A DNA stretch of 64,000 nucleotides. Source: Kondoa malvinella. Lineage: Eukaryota > Basidiomycota > Agaricostilbomycetes > Agaricostilbales > Kondoaceae. Below, piece after piece: positions 21,069 to 32,768 of this stretch. Location: positions 744,001-808,000 of the forward strand of contig BCIM01000009.1 in NCBI GenBank assembly GCA_039545315.1, read 5' to 3'. Positions within the stretch are counted from its first letter, which is position 1. The number at the start of each line of letters is the position of its first letter. Both the position numbers and the translations under genes were made by a program. A model generated the notes under the pieces. It saw only the letters and a list, made by a program, of their open reading frames with translations, ran no database searches and was not told where the DNA came from.

Positions 21069-23690
21069 ATGTCAGCTGAAGGCCTGGGTACCAGTTATCG
21101 AGCCCGATCCAGTACGTTTGGCACCTCATACACCGCCGACTCAGCAATATCAACCGATGGAGAAGCAGACTATTCGACCGATGCGACAAGCATACACAGC
21201 TCTTCTCCATCTTTGAGCTGGGATGCGTCAGTCGGAAAAGCGGAAAGCAGTTCAATGGCCAAGAATCGTTATCGCTCGAGTTCCCTTTCAATGAGCGTAC
21301 ATGTCAACGAGGACGCAATAGAGGAGGAGGAGGGTCTAGGAGAAGAAAAAGGGGAAGACTCTGACGAAGACCCGGCCGAATCGTCTCGATACACCTCTTA
21401 CTTTGATCAACGCGTGTCATCTCGGCTTGGTACGCCTCGACTGGAGGATAGAAATCCCTTTAGCGCGCCTTCAGCCAATAGCTCTTCGCATAATCTGCAC
21501 GCCTTACTGTCGTCTCGAGCTGAATCGACGACATCTTTGCCAGGCTCTGCTAAACGCCCTTCTGCTTTCCTCTCGTCTCCGCGCTTTCGGCCACTGCGAA
21601 GTCGTTCTTCAATTGTGTCCAATGATCATACTATCGACCGACCTTCTCCGATTGGATCTCCTTCAGCTCATCCAAATGGCTACTTCTCTCAAAGTGCTTC
21701 GCCAGCTTCATCCCGAGGTGCAAGCCCGGCAATCTCTAGAAACACTTCCAGCACCGATCTTGCTGGTCATATGAATGATGATTCCGGAGAGCACAAGAAG
21801 AAGACTCTAGTCAAGCGCTTGTTGGCAAAACGGACCAAATCCAGTCAACCAAGCAAGCCAGAAACGGAACAGCAGATCGATCTACCTCCCATCCAGCTCG
21901 AACTTCCACAGCGACCTCGTTGGCAGAGGCATACCACATCTCCTGACGCTTTTCTGCAAGTCCCCGTCAGCCCACCGGAAAGCGAAACGAAAGACGACAA
22001 TTTGTTCGACTCGATGCTTCCGCATGAAATTCGCTTACGCATATTCAAGACTGTCTTACATAGTATAGAGCATGAACGACCTCTCAATCCTAATGCTCGA
22101 TGGATTGGTCGACCGAAAGCGTTACGCGAACTGGTCAGGCTATCGAGCGTATCCAAGACTTGGGCAGCGCTGGTTCTGGATGGTCAGATATGGAACCGAT
22201 TGGACATAGCGGAGTTTGGGCCGGACAGTGTCAGCTACGAAGGCCTCCTCGCCATTGCTCGCAGTAGCGGGACCTTTCTACGACATTTAAGCATGAGAGG
22301 CTATGCTGGGCTTGAAAACGAAGAGTTGCTGGAAATACTGGAAGCGTGCTCAATCAGGCTACAATATACAAGGCAAAATAGCCTTACTTCTTTGAACCTT
22401 GCTGGTGAGTCTCGCGCTATCCACTTGGTGTATCCATTGATTTGGCTTCTAGGCTGTCGCAAGCTCGAAGAACCCACCTTGAACGAAATCACAGGCTCTT
22501 CACCCTTTCTCAGTTCAGTAGACTTTCGCTCTCTTCCGGGGGTGACGGACAAGACGATAATTCTTCTCTTTGAAACGGCCACTTGTATCAGCACCCTCGA
22601 TGTCTCCCGCTGTCCGAATCTTACAGCTACCGCTTTGGTAGCGGATCAATCACCATCGCCGCATTTGAAATCGCTTTCTGCGGCCAGAATACCTCACATG
22701 GAAGAAGCCTTACCTGACCTATTCTTCGTTTTCCCTTCTCTTTTTCACCTGGACGTCTCCGGATGCGCATTAACAGACGTCACTTTTGCCAAACTGGTCA
22801 ATGTAAAGGAAACGCATTTGAAGTCCGGTCCAGCTTCAGCTCGGTGGTCGTTCCGTCGCCACCAGGCACCGACTCAGCAGACCGCAATACCAATAGTATC
22901 CGATGACAAGCGACGACTTCCACTGCAATCGCTCAACATTTCTAGCTGTACTCTGCTTTCGGACGAGACTTTCGTTCATCTATCGGACGTTCTTCCCGAC
23001 CTTTGCAATCTCGAGGCTGCGAACATCAGAAACCTACGAGACAGAGGCCTTGTTCAATTTCTAAAGACTGCGCCCATGCTTAAAAACCTTGATCTCGAGG
23101 GTGCAGCAGAGATAACGGACGCCGTGCTGATCGCTCTTACTCCGCCAGCGAATCCCCTGCCTGGCGCAAAATGCCCAGGTCTTCAACTAGAGCAGCTCAC
23201 AGTGTCGTATGCCAGCCATCTATCCGAGAACGCGTTCCTCCGACTCATAAATCAATGCCCGCGGCTGACATCGCTGGTCGCTGACAATACGAGAATCACC
23301 GAACGGGCTCAGCGAGAATTTGTCTATGTAGCAAGAGATGGCCGCAAACGTGGTGCGGAATTGTGCATGATCGACTGTCGCGGTCAGCCCAGAACAGTCG
23401 ATTCAGCCATGGCTGGTGCAGTCAGACCTCGCAAAGGCTTGCTTGGCTGGAGCTATAAAGCGCAAGAGTATTTCGACAACTCACGCTTGCGCGAATTTGA
23501 CGAGTCTAGGTCAGTCTCGAGTCGTCTGCGCGGTCACTTCTAATGCGTGTCAAACAGAGTTGTGCTTCATAGCTTCTCAACTTCGAATGATCTCGACAGT
23601 GCGCTGAAACATAAACGCTGGCGCGAGGCGGATCAGCGTCAAAGACAAGATGGTCGCAATCGCGATACGGACTTTTGTACCATTTCCTGA
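21069..23690 (+). CDS. F-box / leucine-rich-repeat protein
   Basis: Probable SCF ubiquitin ligase substrate receptor of about 840 residues. The first ~300 residues are Ser/Pro-rich and disordered. The F-box begins near residue 316 (SMLPHEIRLRIFKTVL) and runs through VRLSSVSKTWAALVLDGQIW. Leucine-rich repeats follow, for example LTSLNLAGCRKLEEP, ISTLDVSRCPNLTATAL, LFHLDVSGCALTD and LQSLNISSCTLLSDE, in the Cys-containing style of AMN1/Grr1 repeats. Two introns are read. One at 22405-22452 is in frame and stop-free. The other, at 23510-23557, adds a last exon (VVLHSFSTSNDLDSALKHKR and on) ending at TGA 23688-23690. Without the last splice the frame would stop at 23543. The yeast counterpart is uncertain; it is longer at the N-terminus than Grr1-type proteins. 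Confidence 0.85.
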
Positions 23691-23759
23691 AACGAACACC
23701 CTTGTAGTCTATATACCATAGTGTTACATACAAGCACGCATAAGACCCAATACATTATT

Positions 23760-26700
23760 CTATACCTGCATTCGAGCTACGTTTGCTCCATTCGACTTGC
23801 TTCTTTCAGCTTTTTTCTTCTCGTGCAGCAGCTTGACAGCGGCAGAGCAGTCGAGCACTGTACAGAATCAGCAAAGAGTCCTCTGGAATTCACGGTTGGT
23901 GCGACATACGTGCTGCCAGCTGTTTGGAACCCTTGAGAGATTTCGCCTTCGACAATTGTGCGAGCAGATCGTGCGCTGAATATCGAGCGGCGCGTTTTTG
24001 CAACTTTTCTAGCAGCTCTTGCCTCTTGACTCTTGCCTCTTTGCTGTCTGAAGCAGCCAAAAGTTCGGGCGACGTAGGAACTGCTACGATCTCCTTCTTA
24101 CGTTTGGGCGAGGCAGCTGCTATCTCTTGACGAGAGAACATTTTGTGAGGCGATGGGCGTTTAGGGGAGCTAAAGTAGGCATCTAGGCCTCCCTGCTGAA
24201 AGGGAGGCGTACTATCGCGACGATTCTGTTCTAACCAAGACGGGGGAGCTGTATGCCCTTGCGGCAGCAAGCCTGACAGTCCAGACAGATCGAGGATCGC
24301 GCTGCCGTTTTGTGCTCCTACGCCGTTGGCAGGTGGAACAGTATGAGACTTCTTTCTTTTCTTCTTTGGCTCTTTCTTTTGAAGGTCTTCAAGCTCTTCT
24401 GGGGGTAGCGCAAAATTGTCATCGTTGTCAGAAGAGGCAGCCCCGCTTCCACCGCCGTCTTCAAAGGTGTCGTCTTCAGTCGTTTCGCCATTTACTTGAG
24501 ATGACTGTGTCTTCTTGGGTGAGCCGTCGCTGTCAAAGTCGTTGTATTTCCGGTTGAGATCAACCTGATAGATCATGAACCGCAGAACAGGGTGATAGCA
24601 AGCAGTCTCGCTCACAATCTGCTTTCGAGCACGCTTGCCCCTTCCAAGCTTGTTTGCTTTCTCTTTGGCTAACCGAGCCTCTTCAACCTGCTGATTCGCC
24701 AGTACATTGTCCCAGAATGATCTTTGTTCGGCGATATTGCTCTGTGGTTCTTCCTCGGCTGCTTCCTCTTCCAGACTGCCACTTTCTTTCTGCCAAATTT
24801 TGGCATAGCTGAAGGCTTTTTTGGCGACCTCTTTCTTGCCATCACTTCCAACAGCTGGATCAGGTACCACGGAGGTCCTCTCGAGAAGTTTGTTTAGATC
24901 GACGTCGCTGTACTTGATCTCCGAAACTTGCTGGTCATCGAAGATTGCTTGAGCGCCGAACGCAAGGATCGAGGCAACATCTTCAGGTTGATCTTCTTCT
25001 GCATCTTTTGAACCGCCTGCGCCAAGGGAGCTGACAATCAGATGCTCGAGAACCATTTTCCGCTTGCCAGCACTCAGGATCTGGTGATGTGTATTTAGCT
25101 AGAGCCTATATACTCATCTCAAAAGATTTACCTTCTCCTCGCATGTGCCTGATTGATCGGTTTCAGCGTGTACTATGCTGTCCTTGTGTTGTAGCATACC
25201 TTTTGTTACGAGTTTGAAGCATGTAACAGGCTTGGTTTGACCTATCCTGTGTGCGCGAGAAATGGCCTTAGACAAAGAAGTCGTCAGTACTGATAATAGA
25301 GAAGGCGGAACAGCGTACCTGCATGTCTTGCATCGGGTTGAAATCTTGATCGAAGAGCACGATGGTATCTGCCGTAGTCAAGTTGATTCCGACACCACCA
25401 GCTCGTGTAGAGAGTATGAAGCACGACAAGGGACTGTCCTTTCGGTTGAAGAGATCGATGGCTTCTTGCCGTTCGCTTTGTGTCGTGCCTCCATCGAGAC
25501 GAGCGAATTTGAGCTTCATGCCTTCTAGGAAACGCTCCAAGAGGTCCAAAACGCTCAGAAATTGCGTAAAGATCAGCATGCGGTGGCCAGAAGCGATGAG
25601 TTTGGGTAATATGCGAGCCAAAAAAGCAAATTTGGACGATGCTTCTATCAGATTGATGTGCTTTTGAGCGGCAGTCACGTTCTGCGGTTCCACGTCCGGG
25701 GAAGCTATGGCAAAGCAGGTAAATACACAGATGTTCCCCAAGAAAAAGAAAAGGCTAACCCAAGTAAGGACTTTGGCAAATCTAGTCGCATGTCAGCTAG
25801 AGCTTTGTGTTGTTGGATCACGCTACATACCTTCCGCAACGCCATTAAGAGGTTGTTGAAGTTGGATCTCTTGACCGATTTGCCGCGACCGTTACTTGCC
25901 TGCCTGGTCAAAGAGCTCATAGCATCGGCATTTTTTGACAGCGTAGACTTGTAGAATTCTCGCGCGAGAGAGCTGAGCGAGAGAGGCTGTGAATTATGGT
26001 TAGTCGAATCCAGCATGGCGTGTCTAAAAGCATACGATCACGATCTCTTGCAAAGGTGGCAGATTCAAGACCGTCTCCTTGGTTCTACGCAGGAAGTACG
26101 GCTTGATCAATTCCTGCAGTTCTTGCACCAGCTGAGGAGTGAGTGTCTCGAACTTTTTCTTCAACTCGGGGAGATTCGCAAAGGCAGCAGGATCGAGGCT
26201 ATTCAAATGTCAGGCGAGTTTGCCTGCATTCAAGCAGACGTACAAGCTCATCAGATTGAGAATCTCGCCAATGGACTGTGCATTGTTAAGCTTTGAATCG
26301 CGAGACTCGGCATTTCACATACGTTGTTCAGGGGAGTACCAGTCAGCAAGATGGTCTGTGACGCGTTCAAGGCCGATAAAGCTCTGAACAGGCCACCACT
26401 GTCTCCGGCTTTGAGGCGCTGAGCCTTTTGTCGAGCATGCGATCAGCGAAGAGCCACTCATGGGCGACAGACTGACCTCGTCTATGACGACGACATCGTA
26501 TCGTTGGACTCGTTTGAAGACATGGAGGTTCTTCTCGAGACCTCTAGCAGAGTCAGTTCATGAGAAAAAAGGCGTTGTCGTTAGCGTACTCTCGAATGTA
26601 GCGATGACACAATGAGCGTGCAACAGCGGCTCTTTTGACGATCCGCGTTGCGTGAAAAGCTCGTATCTTTCCAGCAAGTCTTTACAACATATGAGCCTTC

Positions 26701-29700
26701 CTCTGCATCAGACAAAGAGAGTCTCTCACCTCGGGAGGTCTTATCTCCAAGATAGGGCACCTGTGATCATTGTCAGGAGACATTTTTTTGTCTGGTACAG
26801 CAGAACCATACGACACGCAGATCCTTAGGTGCCCACTACGACTATTTGTTAGCGCAAAGCAGATCGATGGTCTGTGGGCCGACCTGTGCAAACTGTATAC
26901 TCCTCACAATCAGCGCGCGATTCCATGTAGGCGTGATGCGCGTACCTCTCTGACCCAATTGCCAATGGTAGAATTTGGTACACATATCAAGAAAGGCTGA
27001 AGATGATTCGTCAGCTGGATTTAAGCGAATAAGTTGTACAGACCATTGCATTCTCCTGCCGAAACAAGTAGCTGATGAAAGAGATGATCTGCACGGTCTT
27101 GCCCAAGCCCATTTCATCAGACAAGACACCATTCTTCTTGGTCCAATGCTTGAAACGTAGCCAGTTGACACCTTCCATTTGAAAATCCTGCATCGCTTGT
27201 CAATAGCCATCGAAGTATGCTAGTGTCAACATACCATCAGATTGAGCTTGCCACCAGCAATATAGTCGGGCTGGGTCTCAAGAGGCTCAAATTTGCTGGG
27301 CGGACGAGGTTTGTCCAGGAGGTCCATCTGTTCCTGCTTGAGCTTGGGGATGTACACTTTGCGGCCAGAAAGCCAGGTCTCATAGGCTGCCTCGAACGAA
27401 TTGTAGCTCTGGTCTCCTTTAACAGGCGGCTGTTCCCAAGTGCAGGCAGAGTACGACAGACTTCGCCATTTGACCAAGCACCAAGAAAGCTTGCCGATAC
27501 TTTGCGAAGGGTCATCGGAGAGGTTGCGAAGACTGTCTGCAGGTACATCTTCTCCTTGTGAAGTATTGTAGGTGCAGTCGAGAATACGATCATAGGTGAT
27601 CCAATCAGTGGGAATTTTCTCTTGCGCCAACGGGTTGGGAGCACGACCAAAAGCCGAAAGGTCCAGCTTCTCATCCCGCACCATGTCGTCTTCCTCGGTG
27701 TTCGGCAGCTCTAGACCTTTCTCGAGGAAGTTTCTAAGTTTCGAATTCGATGCAGCGGCCACTACACTATATGTCAGCGCAAATTCAGCTAGACAGTCGT
27801 AAACTTACTGAAGCCATGCGGCACCCAGATGACGCTACAATAGGACTGCACGACAAATTTGATGAGATATTCGACATCGGCAAAGGTGTCCTTGTGAGAT
27901 GGGCGAGGGAAAGCAGCGAGTTCTTCTGCAGTCAATTCGGGCTCGCCTGCAGCTCTGATTGGCCGCCAAGCTAGAACGACGTCCACTGCCTGGTCATAAG
28001 TCGTGCAATCAGGACATTGCCAATCCTGAAACCAAAGTAAGCTATGTTCCTCCTTGATACAGATTGACCGGACTGACCTGTTGCCAAAAGCGAGCCTCTA
28101 GCTCAAGCGGTTGTTCAACCTCATCTTCGTCATCTCGTGGCAGACAGGGGTAATGAGCTGCGCGCTTGCATTTAGCTGTACAAATTGATCAGCACGGTAC
28201 GAAATTGTCTGGTGCTAAAACTCACCACAACGAAACAGAAGTGGTGACAGAGGGTCTTCGCCGTTTCTGTCATCGGCCTCAGGTGTAGCGGCACGCATGG
28301 TTGCCTCATCCCTCTGCGAAGAAGCTTGCAGATCGGAAGCTTGCGAGAAAGCGACTGGAAGAGGCGAGGTTGATTCAACAACAGGCTGCTCCACTTTGAC
28401 AGGGACGGTCTCAGAATGACAGACGAGACATGTCTTGCCATGGTTTTTCAAGCATAGAGCGCATGAGGGAAGAGTGATGGTCTCCGTAACGTCGAGTTCT
28501 TTCTTGTGATCACGAGCAACGGGACGGGAAAGGTCGATAACTGGTGCTTCTTCGCCATCAACGTCCATCACACCATCGGTTTGCGCAGGTGCGACGATAT
28601 CTGCCTTGATAGACCTGACAATGTCGGCTTGAATGGTTTTAGGTAGACAGCCTATTCAAATATCAGAAGAGCTAAAGCACACGAGGGATAAGCTTACCAA
28701 AGTGATATGAGACCACACAATGCCCGCATTCTACCCAACATCCTTTTGCGCGTATGTCGCTTTCGCTCTCTTCGTCTTCATCTGGATCTCGCTTTCGCTT
28801 GCTGCCCTTCTTCTTCTTATTTCTCGCCAAGTATTGCACAAGGGCGACATCTGCTCTTGGGTCGGCGCATTTTTGGCAAACCTGAGATTACGATTCACCT
28901 TGCTGCGGGTAATGTGCAAAAGAAAGCTTACGCTTCGGTGCATTAAGAGGGCAGACACGGGAACCTCCTCTTCTTCGTCCTCGTCACTGTCCACATCAAT
29001 GGCGCGCGACTTGCTGTTGCCAGTCCACTTAAGAGAAATGACCTGCTTGTTGGTCTTTGTAGCTTTCTTAGTCTGGGGCGCTTCTTCCTCCTCTTCTTCG
29101 CTTTCTTCCTCTGGCTGCCCTTCCGGTTCGGAAGTCCCTTCGACACCATAGCTGGCATTAGGCTTTGTAGCTCTAGAAGATCGTCTGGTAGGCTCTACTA
29201 CCTCCTTGACTTTGGGCTTCTTTTTGGTCTTTGATCTAGTTCTCGACTTTCGCTTTGGGGCCACATCAGAATCACTGTTGACTTCAAGACGTTCGTTTTC
29301 TGACTCTTCTTCGTCGGTACCAGCAATAAAGTCTTCTACTTCACTGAGAGAACCGGCAGTTGAGCGACTAGTCCTTCGACTTTCAGGTCTGCGCTCTTCG
29401 AAGTTCTGAAGTATGTCTTCGTAGGAAGCCATTTGTTCTTCCGTGACCTGACAGAGCGTTAGTACTACGTCTAATAATAATAACACTGCTCATGAGGCTT
29501 ACTCTGACTCTTCTGCCGTTTTCGAGCTTGACCTGATACACTGCGAAAATAGATATGAGTTGACAGACTCCGCCAGTTGGCTTCAGACGTACTTGTAGGC
29601 ATACCAGCAGAGCGCTGGATGCTCAAGATCTTGACGATTTCATCGTCTGCATTCAGCTTGTCTCCTCGAGCAACGTGCACGACTTCAATATCAGCAGATT

Positions 29701-29929
29701 GGTCTGGCGAATCAATGTGTAACGGATCTTCGCTTGAGATAGCACTAGCCGACCGAGACCTGCTTGATCTGGGAGCGTTGCGGACTTCTCTTGAGCCTCG
29801 AGACCCGCTAGCCTTGCGAGTTTCGCGCATTGGCACGTCTCTGTCTTCAACAGAAGGAATAACGATAGTGAAAGGCGAGCTACTTTGTGGTGGTCGTAGC
29901 AGATTATTCACGTCTTGTTCAATCGACAT
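23760..29929 (-). CDS. PHD-chromo-SNF2 chromatin remodeller (Mi-2/CHD, Mit1-like)
   Basis: Nuclear ATP-dependent nucleosome remodeller of the CHD3/4 (Mi-2) class; S. pombe Mit1 of SHREC is the nearest known fungal type. The N-terminus [11 protein letters not shown] leads into an acidic, Lys-rich stretch. Cys clusters of a PHD-like region follow, apparently split by an insert: [51 protein letters not shown] and WQCPDC. A chromo-like segment ([20 protein letters not shown]) comes next. The ATPase has [19 protein letters not shown] (Walker A) and a VVVIDEAQRLK box. The C-lobe has [20 protein letters not shown] and [18 protein letters not shown]. The tail is acidic and Lys-rich. A last intron removes the stop at 23890 and gives [18 protein letters not shown], ending at 23760. 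There are many introns; small boundaries are approximate. Confidence 0.88.
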
Positions 29930-30132
29930 CTCCTCTGAGAATGTTTTCGAAGGTATAAACGCGCTTCAAAAGATCGACGCGTAGAATACACGGTCTCGAA
30001 GGTCTGACGAGGCTTGATAAGCTTGCTAGAGCTCTGGATGTCGCGATATCACGTCTACGAAGCATTGGAAGTGGTTCACAAGGAAAGACATGAGATTTCA
30101 TGCAAAGCTCCGCTTCGGCGATCGCTGCCCAA

Positions 30133-32376
30133 TCAAGACATGCCCACAGGTATACCTTCCCTCGGTCTGTACGGTAGTAAATTCCCACTCGCCTCTCTTT
30201 GCTTGTTCATCTCTTGAATTTGTGGAAGGTATTCCGCCAACTCAGGTGAGAGGTTCGTGCCGTTCTTCAAACCTTTTTGCCAGCGCTGTCGACATTGATG
30301 TAATGCTCGAGTAGGGATAGCGGAGGCGATCGATTCCCATCGCATACCATCCGCGAGAATACTCTTGATCAGCAACTCATCCTGTCATGAATGTCAGCTT
30401 TATCCCCTCCTTGCGCAGCAGACTCACTTCAGCAGGCGTCCACTTGGAGTAAGCGCCCTTCCTCTTTCCACTAGCACTGCCGGTACTGTTCATTGAAGTA
30501 TCACCATCTTCATCCTCCTCTTCATTCATCCCATTTCCAGACGCAGCACGCGGATCTTCATAGCGCATCCCAACTTGCGCGTTAGGGAACTGACTGGTAG
30601 CCTGATCCGCCAAGACGTCCAACGCAGAATAATCATTCGCTGCTGCAGGCGCCAACTTTCGCCTTTTGCTTGCTTCGGGAGGTTGAGAAATGGGTGGGAT
30701 AGGCAGAGGCGCAGCGGAAGTAGTAGGTACAGTCTGTGTTCGAGGTGGATCAGGTGCTTTGCGTTTCTGCAGTCCTTGAGTCATCTGCGCCAACATGGCT
30801 GCTCTTTGGTCGGGTGAGATGAAAGCAGCTGCTTCGAGAAGATTGGTGAACATTGGTGTAGAGCGACGATCTTCAGTTGAGGTGCTTGGATCGGCCATAC
30901 TTGTTGAGATGTGCTGCATTTGACCTAGGGCTGGACTGCGTCTTGCTTGGCCACTACCGGACTGTATAGTGGCACTAGCTGGAGGTATGAGTGGTCTCCA
31001 GTCGTTGATCGGCGCTGATGGTAAAATGGGTGCAGGGACAGAACCAGAATTAGGCGCAATTAAGTCGTTCCGAGCAGCTTCGAGGGGTGAAGGTTGTTTC
31101 ACAGGCGGAGAACGAGGTAAATCTGGCTCAACTGCAGAATAGAGAACACGCCGGACTTTATCGAGCGTCTTTCCTGCCAGTAAGAGATGCTCTGCTTCGG
31201 CGTCGCCCATGACTGGCCCGCGCCTCGTTCGGCGATGCGAATTCTTAGGGTGATCTGACTGGATGTACTTTGACGAGTGAAGAACTTGGCCGTTAAGAGC
31301 AGGTCGAGTAAGCATAGTTGGAGATTTTGGCTTGTCTGGCAAAGGGCCAGCGTAGATACCTGCCAGAGCCGCTTCAGAAGTCGAAGCTTGGGTTGATGCG
31401 GGAGTGGAAGCCGAAGGCTGATCAGGGGCGAGTAGGTGGTGCAAAGACGGCACTTCAACGTGAAAAGATGCAGATCTGCTGCGCTGTTTGGCTTGAGATG
31501 ATTTCGGTTCTGTTTGGCTGTCTTGTTCTGCCAGGGTTTGCATGATGATAGGTGCGCCCGAGAGTAAGTGAGACCGAAGCTTGCGCAATTCAGATTCAGC
31601 TCTTCTACTCCTTGCTTCCGCTTTGTCGAGCTAGAGCAACAGATATCAGAGTACATCTCAACGCTTAATCGAGCATACCTTTCGGGTCAGATACTTTGTA
31701 TCGGCCACCAGCTGCTTATTCTCTTCCTCTGCCTCTATCAATGCTGGTCCACCAACATTACTCCAAGCAAACCCATACAGCTTCTCTTGCACAGCCGGAT
31801 TCTCAAGGACGCTCGCATAATCATTGCCCATAGCGTGTGAATCGCCGCCGAAAGCAGACGTGGCTGCTGCTATAGCCGCTGCTGGTACGACATTCTGGAA
31901 GGCGACTTTTCGAGCCAGAGCATGAGCCTCCCTTCGTAAGCTATCGACTTCGGCTTGATGCTGTGCTTTGTCGAGACTTGATTGATGCATAAAGATCTTG
32001 GGTAGAGAAGATAGTTGTCTACTCAGCGAAGCGACTTGTCCTTGCAATGCAGAGACCTAGCAAATGCGCGTTAAGTTGGCCGGTGTGCGCGACGAGGCGC
32101 GAGTATCCTTACCTGGGCTTGAGAAGACTTTTGAGCATGCTCACACGTCTGATGCAATACGCCAACGTATGCGAGTAGGTCTTGTGCGAGGGAACGTGCT
32201 GACTCGACTGTTGTAGCACTTTCGAAGGTTGCAGAGGCATACTCTAGAGCTGATTTGAGCAGACCAGGGACTTTTGATGGTTGCAGGGAGCCATTTTCGA
32301 GCTGCTGCGTTGCTGTGCGTAATGCATTGGTTGGTAGAGCGCTGTTGTCTGACGAGGACATGGCAGAATCTTGCAT
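30133..32376 (-). CDS. Myb/SANT DNA-binding domain protein with coiled coil
   Basis: The N-terminal ~250 residues are helical and coiled-coil-like (SALQGQVASLSRQLSSL, LDKAQHQAEVDSLRREA, LIEAEEENKQLVADTKYL). A long Ser/Pro-rich disordered region follows. Near the C-terminus a single Myb/SANT repeat reads YSKWTPAEDELLIKSILADG, then MRWESIASAIPTRALHQCRQ and RWQKGLKNG, with Trp spacing typical of Myb repeats. This suggests a nuclear DNA- or chromatin-binding role. The start may be ATG 32376 or 32361. The simplest end is a stop at 30133-30135 (GIPVGMS). A 31 nt intron beginning at the last GTATACC would instead extend the protein into the promoter of the remodeller gene, which seems less likely. 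The target is unknown. Confidence 0.75.
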
Positions 32377-32768
32377 GAAAGCACAGAAGCGGTGCAAGGC
32401 TCGTCCTCTTCGTTTGTGTCATGGACAGGGGTCGTACAAGCAGCCAGTTTACGAGTAGAACGCTTGAACCAAGAAAAGTCGCAGAGGCCCGTCACAACGC
32501 GCTCTCTTGGACGCGAGTGATATTTTGCAGGCCGAGACACCAGACAGAACAGCCGCTGGAAACGCTTTAAGCCTTCTTATCGTGCGCAAGGAGTCGCTCA
32601 AGAGGTCTGACAGTCGCTGCTTGCGTGCAACAAACATCGCACAAGCCATCACGTGCCTAAGAGTTTCGGATTTCGTTGAAGTCCTCAAAGCCTCTCAAGA
32701 GTCGACCATTCGCCGCTGCCTGACCAGTCCAAAATACCACTTGTACACTTCATCAGGGCGTACTCAAC
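32377..32768. promoter_or_regulatory. Shared upstream region of the Myb gene and SEC27
   Basis: About 390 bp separates the two divergent starts. It contains an E-box core CACGTG at 32650-32655. It is expected to hold both promoters; no other motif was recognised. Confidence 0.35.
32650..32655. promoter_or_regulatory. CACGTG E-box between Myb gene and SEC27
   Basis: E-box core inside the divergent intergenic region, 114 bp before the SEC27 start. Use as a bHLH site is inferred from position and motif only. Confidence 0.3.
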
